Assembly: GCA_038503035.1 (NCBI GenBank)
Contig: JAVSML010001009.1
Coordinates: forward strand, 65,836-129,835
DNA: 64,000 nucleotides
Source of the DNA: Crocodylus rhombifer
Lineage: Eukaryota > Chordata > Crocodylia > Crocodylidae
Direction of reading: 5' to 3'
Shown here: positions 46,682 through 57,259 of the stretch, one piece after another
How positions within the stretch are numbered: the first letter of the stretch is position 1
Layout of the letters: each line of letters begins with the position of its first letter
Notes under the pieces: generated by a model
The model's database searches: none
Seen by the model: the letters and a program-made list of their open reading frames with translations, nothing else
Told to the model about the DNA's origin: nothing
Made by a program: the position numbers and the translations under genes

Positions 46682-47652
46682 AACTAAGGAGTTGGAGACA
46701 TGAGATGCTGGTTCAAGGTCTGAGGCAGCCAGACTACAGGGTCCCACTGCCAAAGAAGGGTGTCAGGAATGTGCTGAGACCAGTCACTGCTTAGTGCCAG
46801 GGAGGTTAAAAGTCAATAGGATTCAGACTAGTATCCTTCCAGAGTGCTGTTATCAGAACAGGTACAGCAGTTGTTCACATGGAAAAGAATCCTGGGAAAG
46901 TATTTTGGTATTTTAAATGTTCTTAGAGTGGTAACTAGCTATTCAATACACACAACAGGAACTTTTATTTGAGCCATCAAAATCCAATTAACCAGTCTGA
47001 GTTAATCTCATAATCATGTGAATACTAAGTAACAAACCTTTGGATGCATGTAATCTATACAAAAACACTTTCGCTCTGTGCATCCCCCCTCAGCTCTCAG
47101 GGATGTGATTTTTTTAAAAAAATTATTATTATTATTTAGAACTCCAAGACCCTCGGGGACAACAACACACAGTTAAATTATTGGTGCTTCCAGCAATCTC
47201 AATGTTCCTTATGCATCATCCATTCCGTAAATACTTGATTATTATATATGAGAGATTATCAGAAATTGCCTCTTTCTTTCCTGCTTCTGTCTTTTGATGT
47301 GTTGTTAACACAAATTTACCACTGCAGGAGAGGGTTCTATTGATAATCCATTTTTATCATTTGACACCAAAGGAAACCTTATGAATTTAGAGCAGGAGAA
47401 ATGAGGGACACCTCATAAATATTTACACCTGAATAAAGTCTCTGGTACAAAAGTGAAACCTACTTCACCTGGTTAAAAGGTAAGGACAAAAAAGTAAACT
47501 TCAAGAAGTTTACAGGAAGAACTGTGCAAATAACAGCTAGATGGAAAGCGCCCTCACAACTTTCATTAATGTCTTCCTTTCCTCCTCCTCATTTCTTCTT
47601 TTTAATGTAGGCAAAATCAGATTTATTGACATGAATACCAACAAGCAGAGTT
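46682..47652. other. Intergenic, no gene seen
   Basis: No exon or clear element. Confidence 0.35.
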
Positions 47653-47990
47653 GGCGCCCAGGGCAAACCCTGTAGGCAAGCAGGTGGGGGGTGGTAGTGG
47701 AGGGTGCAGTGGGGAGGGCGGAGAGGGGGCGGCACAGCAGTCTTACCCATGCTGGGAATTCCTAAACAACTGCAGCTGAGCTGCTACTGCCACCACTGTG
47801 TGCTCTGCATGCCCTAGCTGTTGCTCTTAAAGTAGTACCAGCAGCCAGGGACTGTTTAGAGTTCCCAGCAAGAGTAAGCCATGCTCTTGCTGCCTGGGCA
47901 TGGACTCTGCAGGGTGGATTCTGGCACCCCTCCTAGCTTGGTGCTTGAGACAGGTGCCCCTATCACCCACCCCCAGTTATGCTACTGCAT
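47653..47990. repeat. GC-rich repeat with internal inverted arms
   Basis: GCTGGGAATTCCTAAACAAC (about 47752) and GACTGTTTAGAGTTCCCAGC (about 47848) are inverted copies, separated by about 80 bp. The tail CTTGAGACAGGTGCCCCTATCACCC looks like a dispersed repeat end. Family not identified; the frame at 47900-48229 is not supported as a gene. Confidence 0.4.
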
Positions 47991-49057
47991 ACAGTTTTAT
48001 CACAGATGGAAACTCTAAACCCTATCTAACACCTGCTTCTGCATTTCCTTCTATTATTTCGGACTCTGACCCTGCTTCAGGAGCAGTTTCCTTTGGCACT
48101 GCTTTTGCTGGAGGAACTCTGCATACATGGGGTTCAAATGTCTGGCTTGCTCAAATTGTTTTTGAATCAAGCATTTTCTTCACCATTATTTATTCATGCT
48201 GTACTTTCCCACTACATAAGAGTCCATGATTTATTTTTTAAAGCATGTTCCATTTTGTTCCCTTTTCTAAAGACACTATGTTTCCTAGTGCAAACATGGT
48301 CTAACATCGAAAATCTGGCCCTAGAAAGTTGTGATATTAAGGAGGCACTAAATCTCTGTGACTCCTTTTTCTGACTCTGCTAATCTTATCATTCAATGAT
48401 AACCTACTGAAGGAACCAGAGTCAGTGTGCTGTCATATACATATAGCAGGCCCCAAGTGACACATGGCAATCTCCTCCTCCGCAAAGATTGGAAAGTTAC
48501 ACAGTGGTACAAGAACTCACTGTACACAATAGGCAGCAAGCAACACAAGGTATTAACAAAGAGTTGGCACTACTTTACCAAAGAGGAAGGGAAAACCTGG
48601 CACTTAAATCATGTTTGACTTACATTAGAGACATATCCGAGGTAGACAAAAGTACTTCTGCCCTGTCAGGGGCTGAGACAGTGGGAAAGTTCAGCCAGAC
48701 ATCTCCCACAGCATGTCAACCCTACCATTGCAGCCTTCCTTCCCTGATAATTTTGACACTGGTGCTATGAGTTGCTGCCAAAAATCTATGCTAACAGCTG
48801 AAGATGAGATGCGTAAGGCAGAAAGAGAAATCTTCTTGACTTTTATCTTCGGTGTCACATCACAGCAGATGATTTGTTGTTCGTGTCAGTTCAATAGACT
48901 ATAGGGACTGGGATGTAGACAGACCAAATGGAGTTGAGGAAAATAGCTTAGTAGGAATGGACAGCAATCTGACATCAAGCTGCTGGCGGAGTAAGAGGGC
49001 AGTGTAAAGAGTAAACTTTGAGTATTTCTGCCAGAAAAGCAAGGTTTAAGGAACGTC
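47991..49057. other. Intergenic, no gene seen
   Basis: Several short overlapping frames at 48093-48904, none with a recognisable domain or good exon context. Confidence 0.35.
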
Positions 49058-51363
49058 ATAGATTTCATAGACATTAGGGCTGGAAGGGACCTCGCCAGGG
49101 GCAGGAAGTCAGCTGGATTCAAAGGATCCCAGCAAGATAAATGTCCAAATGTCTCTTAAAGGAGTCCAGAGTAGGTGCTTGCACCAACTCCGGCGGCAGT
49201 CCGTTCCAGGCCTTGGGGGCTCAGACAGTAAATAAGTTCTTCCTTATGTCCAGCCTGAAATGGTCTTGGAGGAGTTTGTGACCGTTTGACCTTGTCATCC
49301 CTTGGGGTGCTCTGGTGAACAGGTGTTCCCCCAGATCCTGATGTACACCCCTTATGTACTTGTAGGAAACCACCAGGTCCCCCCTGAGCCTGCGGTTTTC
49401 CAGACTGAAGTGTCCCATAGCCCTCAGCCTCTCATCATAAGACCTGTTTTCCTGTCCTCTGATCATGTGCATGGCTCTCCTCTGGACTCTCTCAAGCATC
49501 TCCACATCCTTTTTAAATTGTGGAGCCAGGAATTAGATGCAGTACTCCAGCTCCAGCCTCGCCAAGGCTGAGTACAGTGGGTGGTTGACATCCTGGGATT
49601 TGCTAGAGAAACATGTATGGATGCAAGCCAGAGTTTTGCTTGCTTTGTCAGCTGCAACATCCTATTGGTGGCTCATATTAATTTTGTGGTCAATCATGAC
49701 CCCCAAGTCCCTTTTGGTCATGGTGCTAGGAAGAGCAGCACTGCTGAGCCTGTAAGTATGCTGTAGGTTTTTCTTCCCAAGGTGGGGTACCTTGCATTTT
49801 TCGGTGTCGAAGGCCATCAGGTTTTCATCCGGCTATTTTCTGAGCCTGTCAAGGTTGGCCTGGATCACCATCCTGTCCTCGGGTGAGGACACTTTACCCC
49901 AAAGTTTGGTGTCATTGGCAAACTTGGCCAGTCCACTTCTGACACCAGTGTTCACATCATTAATGAAGATGTTAAAGAGTATAGGCCCAAGGAAAGAGCC
50001 TTGGGGGACCCCACTGGTCACAGTGCACCATGACAATTGGCTTCTGTAGCAGGTGCTTGCTACTTGTGGAGTAGTAATGAAGAGACACAGGTGCAGGTTG
50101 CTAGGGCAACCAGTGGGAGTCAGCTGACCAGAAGGGGCAGGGCCTGGCTCCTATCTAACTCCCAGGCTGAGGCCAGGCAGGCAGTTCCCTGCTGGCAGCC
50201 AAAGGGGTAGGAATTCTGCCGGAGCAAGAACAGAGAAGAGGCCAGAATGCATGGGCAGTTGGTACAGGTGAAGGATGGAGCACCCTTGGGGGTGGCTCGA
50301 ATAATGTTGTAGCCGATTGGCAGAGGTTTATATTATAGCCTAAGGGCTTGAGTTTTGTGTTTACTGTTTATGACTGGAGGTTTGGGTGAGGCTTTTAGGG
50401 GTGGGAGGAGGCCTCATAAGGGCATGGCAGAGTGGGAACCCCAGCCCCAGATGAGGGGGCCGGGAGAAGCCCCAGACAAGGAGGCCGCGATTCTGAGCGT
50501 CCAGAGAGGTGCAGTTGTGAGACAAGGGCTGCGGGGAGCCCGAGAACTGAACAGAGTATAAAACTGAACAACGTCCAGTACATCAGTGAGGCTTGGGGCA
50601 TGGTACAGGGGTGGTTGGAGCCACACATAGCCCATAAGGCTGGGGTGTGCAGGAACACCCATTAGCAAGGCTGGGCTAATGTACAGGAGGATAACTGTGT
50701 CCAGGGTGAGGAAGAAGCAGCCTCCCTAATTACATATTTGACATCAAAGATGTGATGGGCAAGATCGAGGGTGTGTTGTAGACTGACTGGACACAGTAAG
50801 GGGCGCTAGGGGAGAGCACGGCGACCCTAGGGTGCCCCTCCTCCTACAACTTCCATCAACCACCACCCTCTGGGTCCAACCTCGAAGCCAATTCCCCGGC
50901 CAGTGGACTATGATATAGCTAAGGCTGCAGTTGGACAATTTTTCTATGAGATGATCATGGGATATCAGATCAAAAGCTTTTTTTAAATCAAGATATATGA
51001 CGTCAATCTCTTCTCCCTTGTCCAAGTGATAGGTCACCTGGTTGTAGAAGGAGATGAGATTGGTCAGGCAAGACCTACCCTCAACAAACCTGTGCTGGCT
51101 ATCCCTCAGGATGTTGCCATCAGCCTCTTTGATAATTTTTTTCAAGATCTTCCCCAGGATAGAGGTCAGGCTGATGGGCCTGTAGTTCCCCAGATCTACT
51201 TTTCTTCCTTTCTTGAAGATAGGCACCACATTGGCCTTCTTCCATCTTTGGGCACTTTGCCTGAGCACCACAAGTTCTTGAAGATCCATGCCAGTGGCTA
51301 AGCTATGATGCTTGCCAGCTCCTTAAGTACCCTGGGATGTAAACTGTCTGGGCTAGCTGCTGG
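49058..51363 (-). mobile_element. CR1 LINE, RT to 3' end, split by a solo LTR (copy f)
   Basis: Minus strand: PDSLHPRVLKEL (51330), ANVVPIFKKGRKVDLGNYRPISLTS, DLKKAFDLISHDHL, RVVVDGS (51289-50860). Then an 804-bp insertion; then VTSGVPQGSFLGPILFNIFINDV and KFANDTKLWG (50030-49830) and the C-terminal region with MERVQRRAMHMIRGQ (49505). The + strand edge (GTCATAGATTTCATAGACATTAGGGCTGGAAGGGACC) is the CR1 3' end of a different subfamily from copies a-d. The active-site box reads FAND. Broken by frameshifts. Confidence 0.9.
50045..50848. mobile_element. Solo LTR, same family as 5721-6944, inverted, inside CR1
   Basis: It begins TGTAGCAGG and ends CCTCCTACA. Flanks GCTTC (50040-50044) and ACTTC (50849-50853) are a 4-of-5 duplication, and CR1 RT sequence continues on both sides. 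Reverse-complemented, it aligns with 5721-6944: CTCTCCTAGCGCCCC, TGTGGCTCC-ACCACCCCTG, ATGCCCCAAGCCTC, GAGGCCTCCTCC-ACCCCTA, GGGAACTGCCTGCCTGGCCT, GGTCAGCTGAC. It lacks about 400 bp of GC-rich interior present in the other copy. No coding content. Confidence 0.85.
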
Positions 51364-51441
51364 ATTGTGGTAATTACCACATCCCAGCAGACTCCAGCAT
51401 CACATATATCAGCATCCCCACGCTGAGAAATGATGGTGGTG

Positions 51442-51484
51442 GCGCTTTAACTAAACCTCGTTCAATGAGCTTTAGTTAAAGTGC
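51442..51484. repeat. Imperfect 19-bp hairpin
   Basis: GCGCTTTAACTAAACCTCG, TTCAA, TGAGCTTTAGTTAAAGTGC; 16 of 19 positions pair. Probably the core of a MITE just upstream of the CR1 truncation point. Confidence 0.7.
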
Positions 51485-51585
51485 CCCCACAGCCATCTTT
51501 CAGGGTGGGGACACTGATACACATGATGCTCCAGGCAGTTTAAGTAGCATAACTGTCAGAGCCACACTAATTAAAGCACCCCCCT

Positions 51586-51606
51586 CACACACACACACAC
51601 ACACAC
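51586..51606. repeat. (CA)n microsatellite
   Basis: About ten CA units. Confidence 0.95.
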
Positions 51607-54568
51607 CTCCTGGAGCACATCCATAAATGCCCTTCAAGACCAGTATCACTTTTAGCTGTGAGGTTCCTACCCTCACTTCGGCTCTTATTTTTGAAGCGGG
51701 AGACAATTACAAACACTTAGATGCTACATAGCATCCCTTGTTCTTGGCAAATTAATTTTGTTTTGACATTTGTTTCTTTTACCTGGGTTTTTCCCCACTT
51801 ATGTACTATAATTGAAATCCCCTCTCTGAAGTGAAAGCTTATGAACGCCTACAAGCTTGGAGCAAGTCGCTCAGAATTTATAGTGCATGCCAGGAGGATT
51901 CACCCAAGTCTGCAGTTTGAACTAGGCTTTACCCACCCAGCTCTATTGACACTAGATTCTATTTTTGACATGATGCTCCATGCTGCATTCACACTGTCGA
52001 CCTTCTGAGTTGTAATTCACCAACAGAGCAGCTTCAGAGATCAAAACTACCAAGTCAACAATATCTAAGAGCTTATATTTATGTCCTGTTTACGCAACTT
52101 TCACTAGTTTTGCCACTGACAGACTGCACTAGTAATGCATTATGGCTGCAAAGGTTGCTAGAATAGACAAGGTCCCTATAATGTAATTAAAAACTGGATT
52201 ATTTAGCCCACTGTAGGGTGAGACTGGAGATGTGATTTATTATGTGATCTAATTTGCTGTTAACACTTGCTAAGACTTGTTTTTTTGTTATCATGAATCA
52301 ACTTAATGAGAGCAAAATAACACCCATCGTTTTACCCAAGGGTCTGCTTCACATTTAAGGTGCTGTTTACTTACCCAATGTTTTTAAAAACATGTTAAAA
52401 GGATACTGTTAAAACTTCTAAAAACCTCCATTTGTTTCTGTTCATCAAAAATCACATTTCTACAACAACCGCCTCTCTGCAATGTAAAGTTTGGCAAGAG
52501 TCTTATACAAGAGGACTGTGATTGGAAACAAGGCTTCTGTTCAGGGTGGGGGGGAATAATGAGGGAGAAAATGTACTGCAGAAAAAGTTTAAGCTGAGGA
52601 ACTGAACTCTAAGCTAACAAGTAAAGAAGCTGGCACTTCACTGTGGGGTTGGATTAGATCCTCCATTTTAAAAAAACAAATCTACATAGCACTACTCCTT
52701 ATTCCCAGCACATAGGATCCAGGTTTAGGTTTTACAAGATGCAATATTAAAATATATATATCTTCATTAACTAAAAAAAACTAAGTGGGGTGGTTCAGAG
52801 GGCACAGAAACCACTTATCATCCCATGAGAGGGAGTCTCCTGAAGTGGATGAGTCACCTGCAGATGTAAAGCAGGCTCCTACTCCTCTCTCCCACAGCCC
52901 TTGGCGCACAGAACACGTGAAGGCTGGAGAAGGATAATGCTTTGCTCCCACCATCCCTAGCTGGTGCATGGTCTTTTGAGCATCTTAGCTGGCTAGTGTA
53001 AGCTAGAGCGGTCCCCTGCTGCTTCCACTGATTTTTGGGGCTATGGCTAAGAATCAGGGAGCTATAATGGTTTTATAGTTCCTAGCTTCTCATCCTTCCT
53101 CCACCTCTGCTAAGTTGCAGTGTATGGTTGAGGGAGGGAGGAAAAGCATCCTTTATCATCAGCAGCAATCCTTAGCAGCCAAGGATGACTGCATTCCATT
53201 ACAGCCACCTTCAGATAAGACAGATGAGGCCAATCCAGGATTGACAGATTGGGTTGTAGCTCAGGCACATGTTTCTGTGTGGAGTGGATGGCTCTGGGTT
53301 TCTTGGTTCAGTCCATGACATGCTGTTTCTGCTGCTCCTGTTTTTCCATCTCCTGTTGTCGTTGCAAGATTTCAACACACTGAGATCCTTTCAGCAGACT
53401 CTTCCTCCATTTTGGGAGGTCCTTCACTAGTGGGTTGAACAAATAAACACTGAAGCTTCTCTTCAACATTATCTAGGAGTCCTGTATCCCCTGCAACATG
53501 GCAGAGAAAGGACCAGCTGTTCAGAGCATGCCTCATTCAGGTATGTCAAGGCTGCTTTTGGGGCAGTAGAGGGAAGCTCAGGGGATGGGGATGTGGAAAG
53601 GGAACTCCCTACCTCCCCCATTGATTCTATCAATTCTATCAATTCAGCATAGACATTGCAGGGCACAGCCCAGGAGGTATATATTCAGAATCAAACATTA
53701 ATTTCCTCCTTACCCCACGTGTCATAAGTTAAAGCCACAAGTGCCGCAACAGGCTGCTGATTAGTCACTGGACACCCTGCTTTATGGACTTATAACAAAC
53801 CAATTCAGCAAAAACACTTCATGCAATAGAGTCCAACAGAAACATTTCCCCGAGAAAATTCTGATTCCTCAAACTTGTTTGCGATATAATCAAGCTTCAT
53901 GTGATTATATGTCATTCAGTAATGTAAGTATGTTTGAGCAAAGTAATGATGAAATATTATAGCATTCTGAACCATGAACCAGCTTTTTATGGAGACTGAC
54001 AGGTAATTTCAGTTTTCACAGGGGCATGGACAAATGATTCTTGCTTTACATAAGGAAAGCTGGCTTTACAGTACTGGAAATCTCCCAATTTATTTCTCAG
54101 TAAACAGATGCTGTAGCAGGCCTTCTGATACAGCAGCCATTGAAAGCACTATTTTAAAACAATAATGCCATTTAATAAATGTGTGTGATTTATATGTTTC
54201 AGACGGAGGTTTAAAGTGTTTTGAAAATATTGTCATGGTGTATTTTCCTCCAGATGAATCTCTTCATAACTGCTTTTAGGTACTGTATTCATATTAAGCA
54301 CCTGGTTTTAAGATAATGATGCTGTTGAATCCAGTCATTTGTAGGACTGAATTTGAAGTTAAATTTCATTTCGGGTTCCAGAAAAGTTCCATCCTCATTC
54401 CAGTTTCCAACCAAGCCTTGAAGTGATGAGCTACTACAAGTGAAACTGTTTGTGGCCAGCTCAAAAATGTCTCATACAGGGAAACCGTTCAATTCACAGG
54501 GACATCCAATAGTTATTCAGTATGATCCTGAGTTTCTACAAAACTTGAGAGATCAAGGATCTCTTCAG
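51607..54568. other. Intergenic, no gene seen
   Basis: No exon or clear repeat recognised. Frames at 52781-52969, 53115-53318 and 53469-53666 have no recognisable content. Confidence 0.4.
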
Positions 54569-54826
54569 TGGGTGCGTCTACTTGTTCATTAATGTGCCTT
54601 AGATACTGCACATTTAGTTTAGTAATTCCTTAATAAAATAGTAACTAGATGTTCAGTACTTAGAGTTACTGCACAGTAGTGCTGGCCCACATTTATTTAG
54701 TGATGCTTACTACACATTCACCTAATAACACTGCACAATAGGTTATTAGCATGGTTATTACTATGACATGCTACTGCACTGTGTTATTAGGCTAATGCGC
54801 AGTAAGTGTCTCATGTAGTTGTGCCC
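54569..54826. mobile_element. MITE, PIF/Harbinger-like
   Basis: The left end GGGTGCGTCTACTTG and the right end (reverse-complemented GGGCACAACTACATGAGAC) are diverged inverted termini. AGT flanks both sides (54566-54568 and 54827-54829), consistent with a 3-bp duplication. The termini resemble those of 21649-21922. Confidence 0.6.
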
Positions 54827-54829
54827 AGT

Positions 54830-55257
54830 ATTAGTAATCTTTTAAGAGAGTTATCTGTTGAACATTTTCTAATAGGCTTACATATCAAATAACACAGTGA
54901 TCCCTGAAATGTAACTGCATCTGGTTTATGTCACTACAGTTGATTTCATGACGTGAGTGGCTTGTTGTCTGTTATAAGATTGAAATAATCAACACTTTGC
55001 AATAACTCTTGTACCAAACATTCATTCTCCCCTGGGATTCAGTGCATGTCAGGGCCTGAACTATGGATTATGGGCTTTAGTCCTTTTAGGTAACTAGCTT
55101 TACATCAGTTGAAACCAGGGACTAGATGCGGTGATTCCTGAAAAATATAGCACAGGCATGAAAGCCTGGATTCTGGGCTAGGGGTAGAAAAGAACTGCAT
55201 CCCTAGTCTTACGTGGTGGCATTTCAGCTATAGTTGTAACTGTTTCTAGGCCTATCA
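54830..55257. other. Intergenic, no gene seen
   Basis: Nothing recognised between the two flanking MITEs. Confidence 0.35.
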
Positions 55258-55265
55258 CCTTAGAT

Positions 55266-55565
55266 TAGTGATGCTTAGCCAAGATGATGTGGCACTTGGG
55301 GTGCCCTGAGATCCTTTCAAGGGTGCCTCAAATTGCCATGCAGTGTTAGCAATGTTAGGTGCATAAATATGATTCATAAGATAAATCCAGAGATTTCAAA
55401 TAGGAATTCACAGTGTTAAAAATATTCTGAGCTGTTGTGGTCTTTCTCAGTTCTTTGCAACAGAAAAATTCCTCCATTATTTTTCTATAATAAAAAAATG
55501 AATGAAGACAAAGAGTTAGGATTTTCTGAGGGGTACCTTGAGTCTGAAAAGGTTGAGAAATACTG
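55266..55565. mobile_element. 23791-type hAT MITE, inverted copy
   Basis: Ends TAGTGATGCTTAGCC and GGTTGAGAAATACTG. Flanks CCTTAGAT (55258-55265) and TCTTAGAT (55566-55573) match at 7 of 8. The body is the reverse complement of 23791-24132 (ATAAATCCAGAGATTTCAAATAGGAA). Confidence 0.88.
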
Positions 55566-55573
55566 TCTTAGAT

Positions 55574-57070
55574 AATGTAATGCCATGATCTTTGAACTTA
55601 CAGTTTTTTACAGTTATTTTTATTCTATTTAAAGACTGACTATATGGTAACAGAAGCTGAATGGCACTAGCTTCTCCAAAAGGAGTACAATGGAGACGAG
55701 AAATGTGAGTGGAAGATATTCTATTGTAGTCCCTCCTTGTTATGAAACAGGGAGAGAAGGATCAAGAGTCACTGGGAACATTGTGTTGAAGGAGTCCAAG
55801 GCATTCCCATAAAACTTTGATGGGATTTGGGTAGTTAATCCCAAGTACCTTTGAAAACCCTAACCCAAATCCCCAGTGTCCCCAGTATTTCATGGCAGAT
55901 TCATTGAGAATGATTGATTTTAATTTTTTTTTAAATCACTGAATCAACCAACAAACTGATTCCTTAGGTCAAAGAGTTATTTCAATAATTTTGAAACATA
56001 GCGTGGTCCCAGCATTTTGAAGCAGCATGTAAACTAGACATTTGAAGAAGTGCTAAGTCCTTAAGAAACTATGAAGGAGTAGGCAGACATTTCTGTGCTT
56101 ATATATTCTGAAGATATTTCGCAAAACACGAATGACTAGATGAAAAAACAGGAGGTAAAAGAGGTTACATGAAAGTAATCAATAAACTAAGAACTAACTG
56201 ATAGTTAATTCTCACCTGGTGAGGAATGTGCTCCAGGCTTCTCTGCTGCTCTGGGAGAATCCTGCTGCTTCCTGGTGTTCCCTTTGCCTCACGGAAGCCC
56301 ACCGAGTGGCGCACCTGTGAGTGATGGCAGTTGTTACACTGGATGTTTTGCCCCCAGTCAAGACAGGGTGGAAAGGCAGAGGTACCCAGCAGGGCCCTCC
56401 TCTCCCTGTGGCTGGAAGGAGAGCTTCCACTCCAGACTGCACCTGTTGTGCAGTTCCTCTTTGTCCAAAGAGGAAGCCGCCTTTGCCTACCTTCTTCACA
56501 AGGTTGTTGTGAAGATTGATTAGTTAATGCTTATATTGTGCTTCATAGCAGTTTGCTAGACTTTGCAATGGCAGTTTTCCAGTAGTATTTGGAGAACGCC
56601 TGCTGTCAGAGGGTCCAGATAAGGCTTTGTCTGAACAGTTTGATCTGTGATTTGAAAAACAGTCCAGCTCTGTCTCAGTACAGAGAACTGAGGTGCTGCT
56701 GCTGCTGCCTTTCTTGGGTAACTTTGAAATGTCACAGCCATGCATCGAGATTCCATGTATGGCAGGGGAGGAGTGGGGGAGTCCTTTGCTTTCTACTTTG
56801 CCTTTGAATATGTGGGGCCAAATCAAGGTGTGCCATCCCAGTTTTCCAGGTTCAGAGGGATTCTCATACTTCCCTCTGCAGCTTTCTTAAATAAGTCAGA
56901 CAGATAAGTGGAAAAGACATCTGCCAGTGAGGAGCTAGACCAGCTTGGAAATCTGTGGCTGTGATTCGGACCCTCGTCATACCAACGTACTTTGTCATTG
57001 AGGCAGGAATTCAGTTACCATGGGTTACCCTATCAGTACGGGGACCAAGTGCCTCCCCTTCCAACAGTTC
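55574..57070. other. Upstream flank of CRHBP, no gene seen
   Basis: A short old SINE-like tail may lie at 56487-56560 (listed separately). No other exon is supportable, and the GC-richer part (56212-56470) has no recognised content. Confidence 0.35.
56487..56560 (+). mobile_element. Possible MIR-like SINE 3' remnant
   Basis: TACCTTCTTCACAAGGTTGTTGTGAAGATTGATTAGTTAATGC recalls the conserved 3' part of tRNA-derived MIR/CORE SINEs (CTACCTCA-AGGGTTGTTGTGAGGATT). Recognition from memory, short. Confidence 0.4.
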
Positions 57071-57078
57071 TATAAAAA
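57071..57078 (+). promoter_or_regulatory. TATA box of CRHBP
   Basis: TATAAAAA lies 108 bases before the start codon. A start near 57100 would give a 5' UTR of about 75-80 bases with no upstream intron needed. No experimental support here. Confidence 0.6.
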
Positions 57079-57178
57079 GGGATTGTCAAAGAGACCCCAC
57101 TGGCTCCTGCCTTTCTGCACAGACAGGAAAAAACTTAGGCACTGTGAGAGAGGGAAGTACCAGAGAGGGAGTGTCAGC

Positions 57179-57259
57179 ATGTCTTCTGCATTCAGATTCC
57201 AGTGCCACTTCTTCCTAATCTTCTTGGCAGCCCTGAAGGGGGAAACCAGATACCTAGAG
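57179..57259 (+). CDS. CRHBP: CRHBP exon 1 (coding part)
   Basis: 27 codons: signal peptide and the start of the mature region (GETRYLE). Donor GTGAGC follows at 57260. Confidence 0.93.

Noticed and set aside
47900..48374. Possible small secreted or membrane protein
   Set aside because: The frame begins in a GC-rich repeat, has no splice context and no recognised domain.
56212..57218. Several overlapping frames just upstream of CRHBP
   Set aside because: Multiple frames and strands with no conserved pattern; the TATA box and signal-peptide exon give a sufficient CRHBP start.
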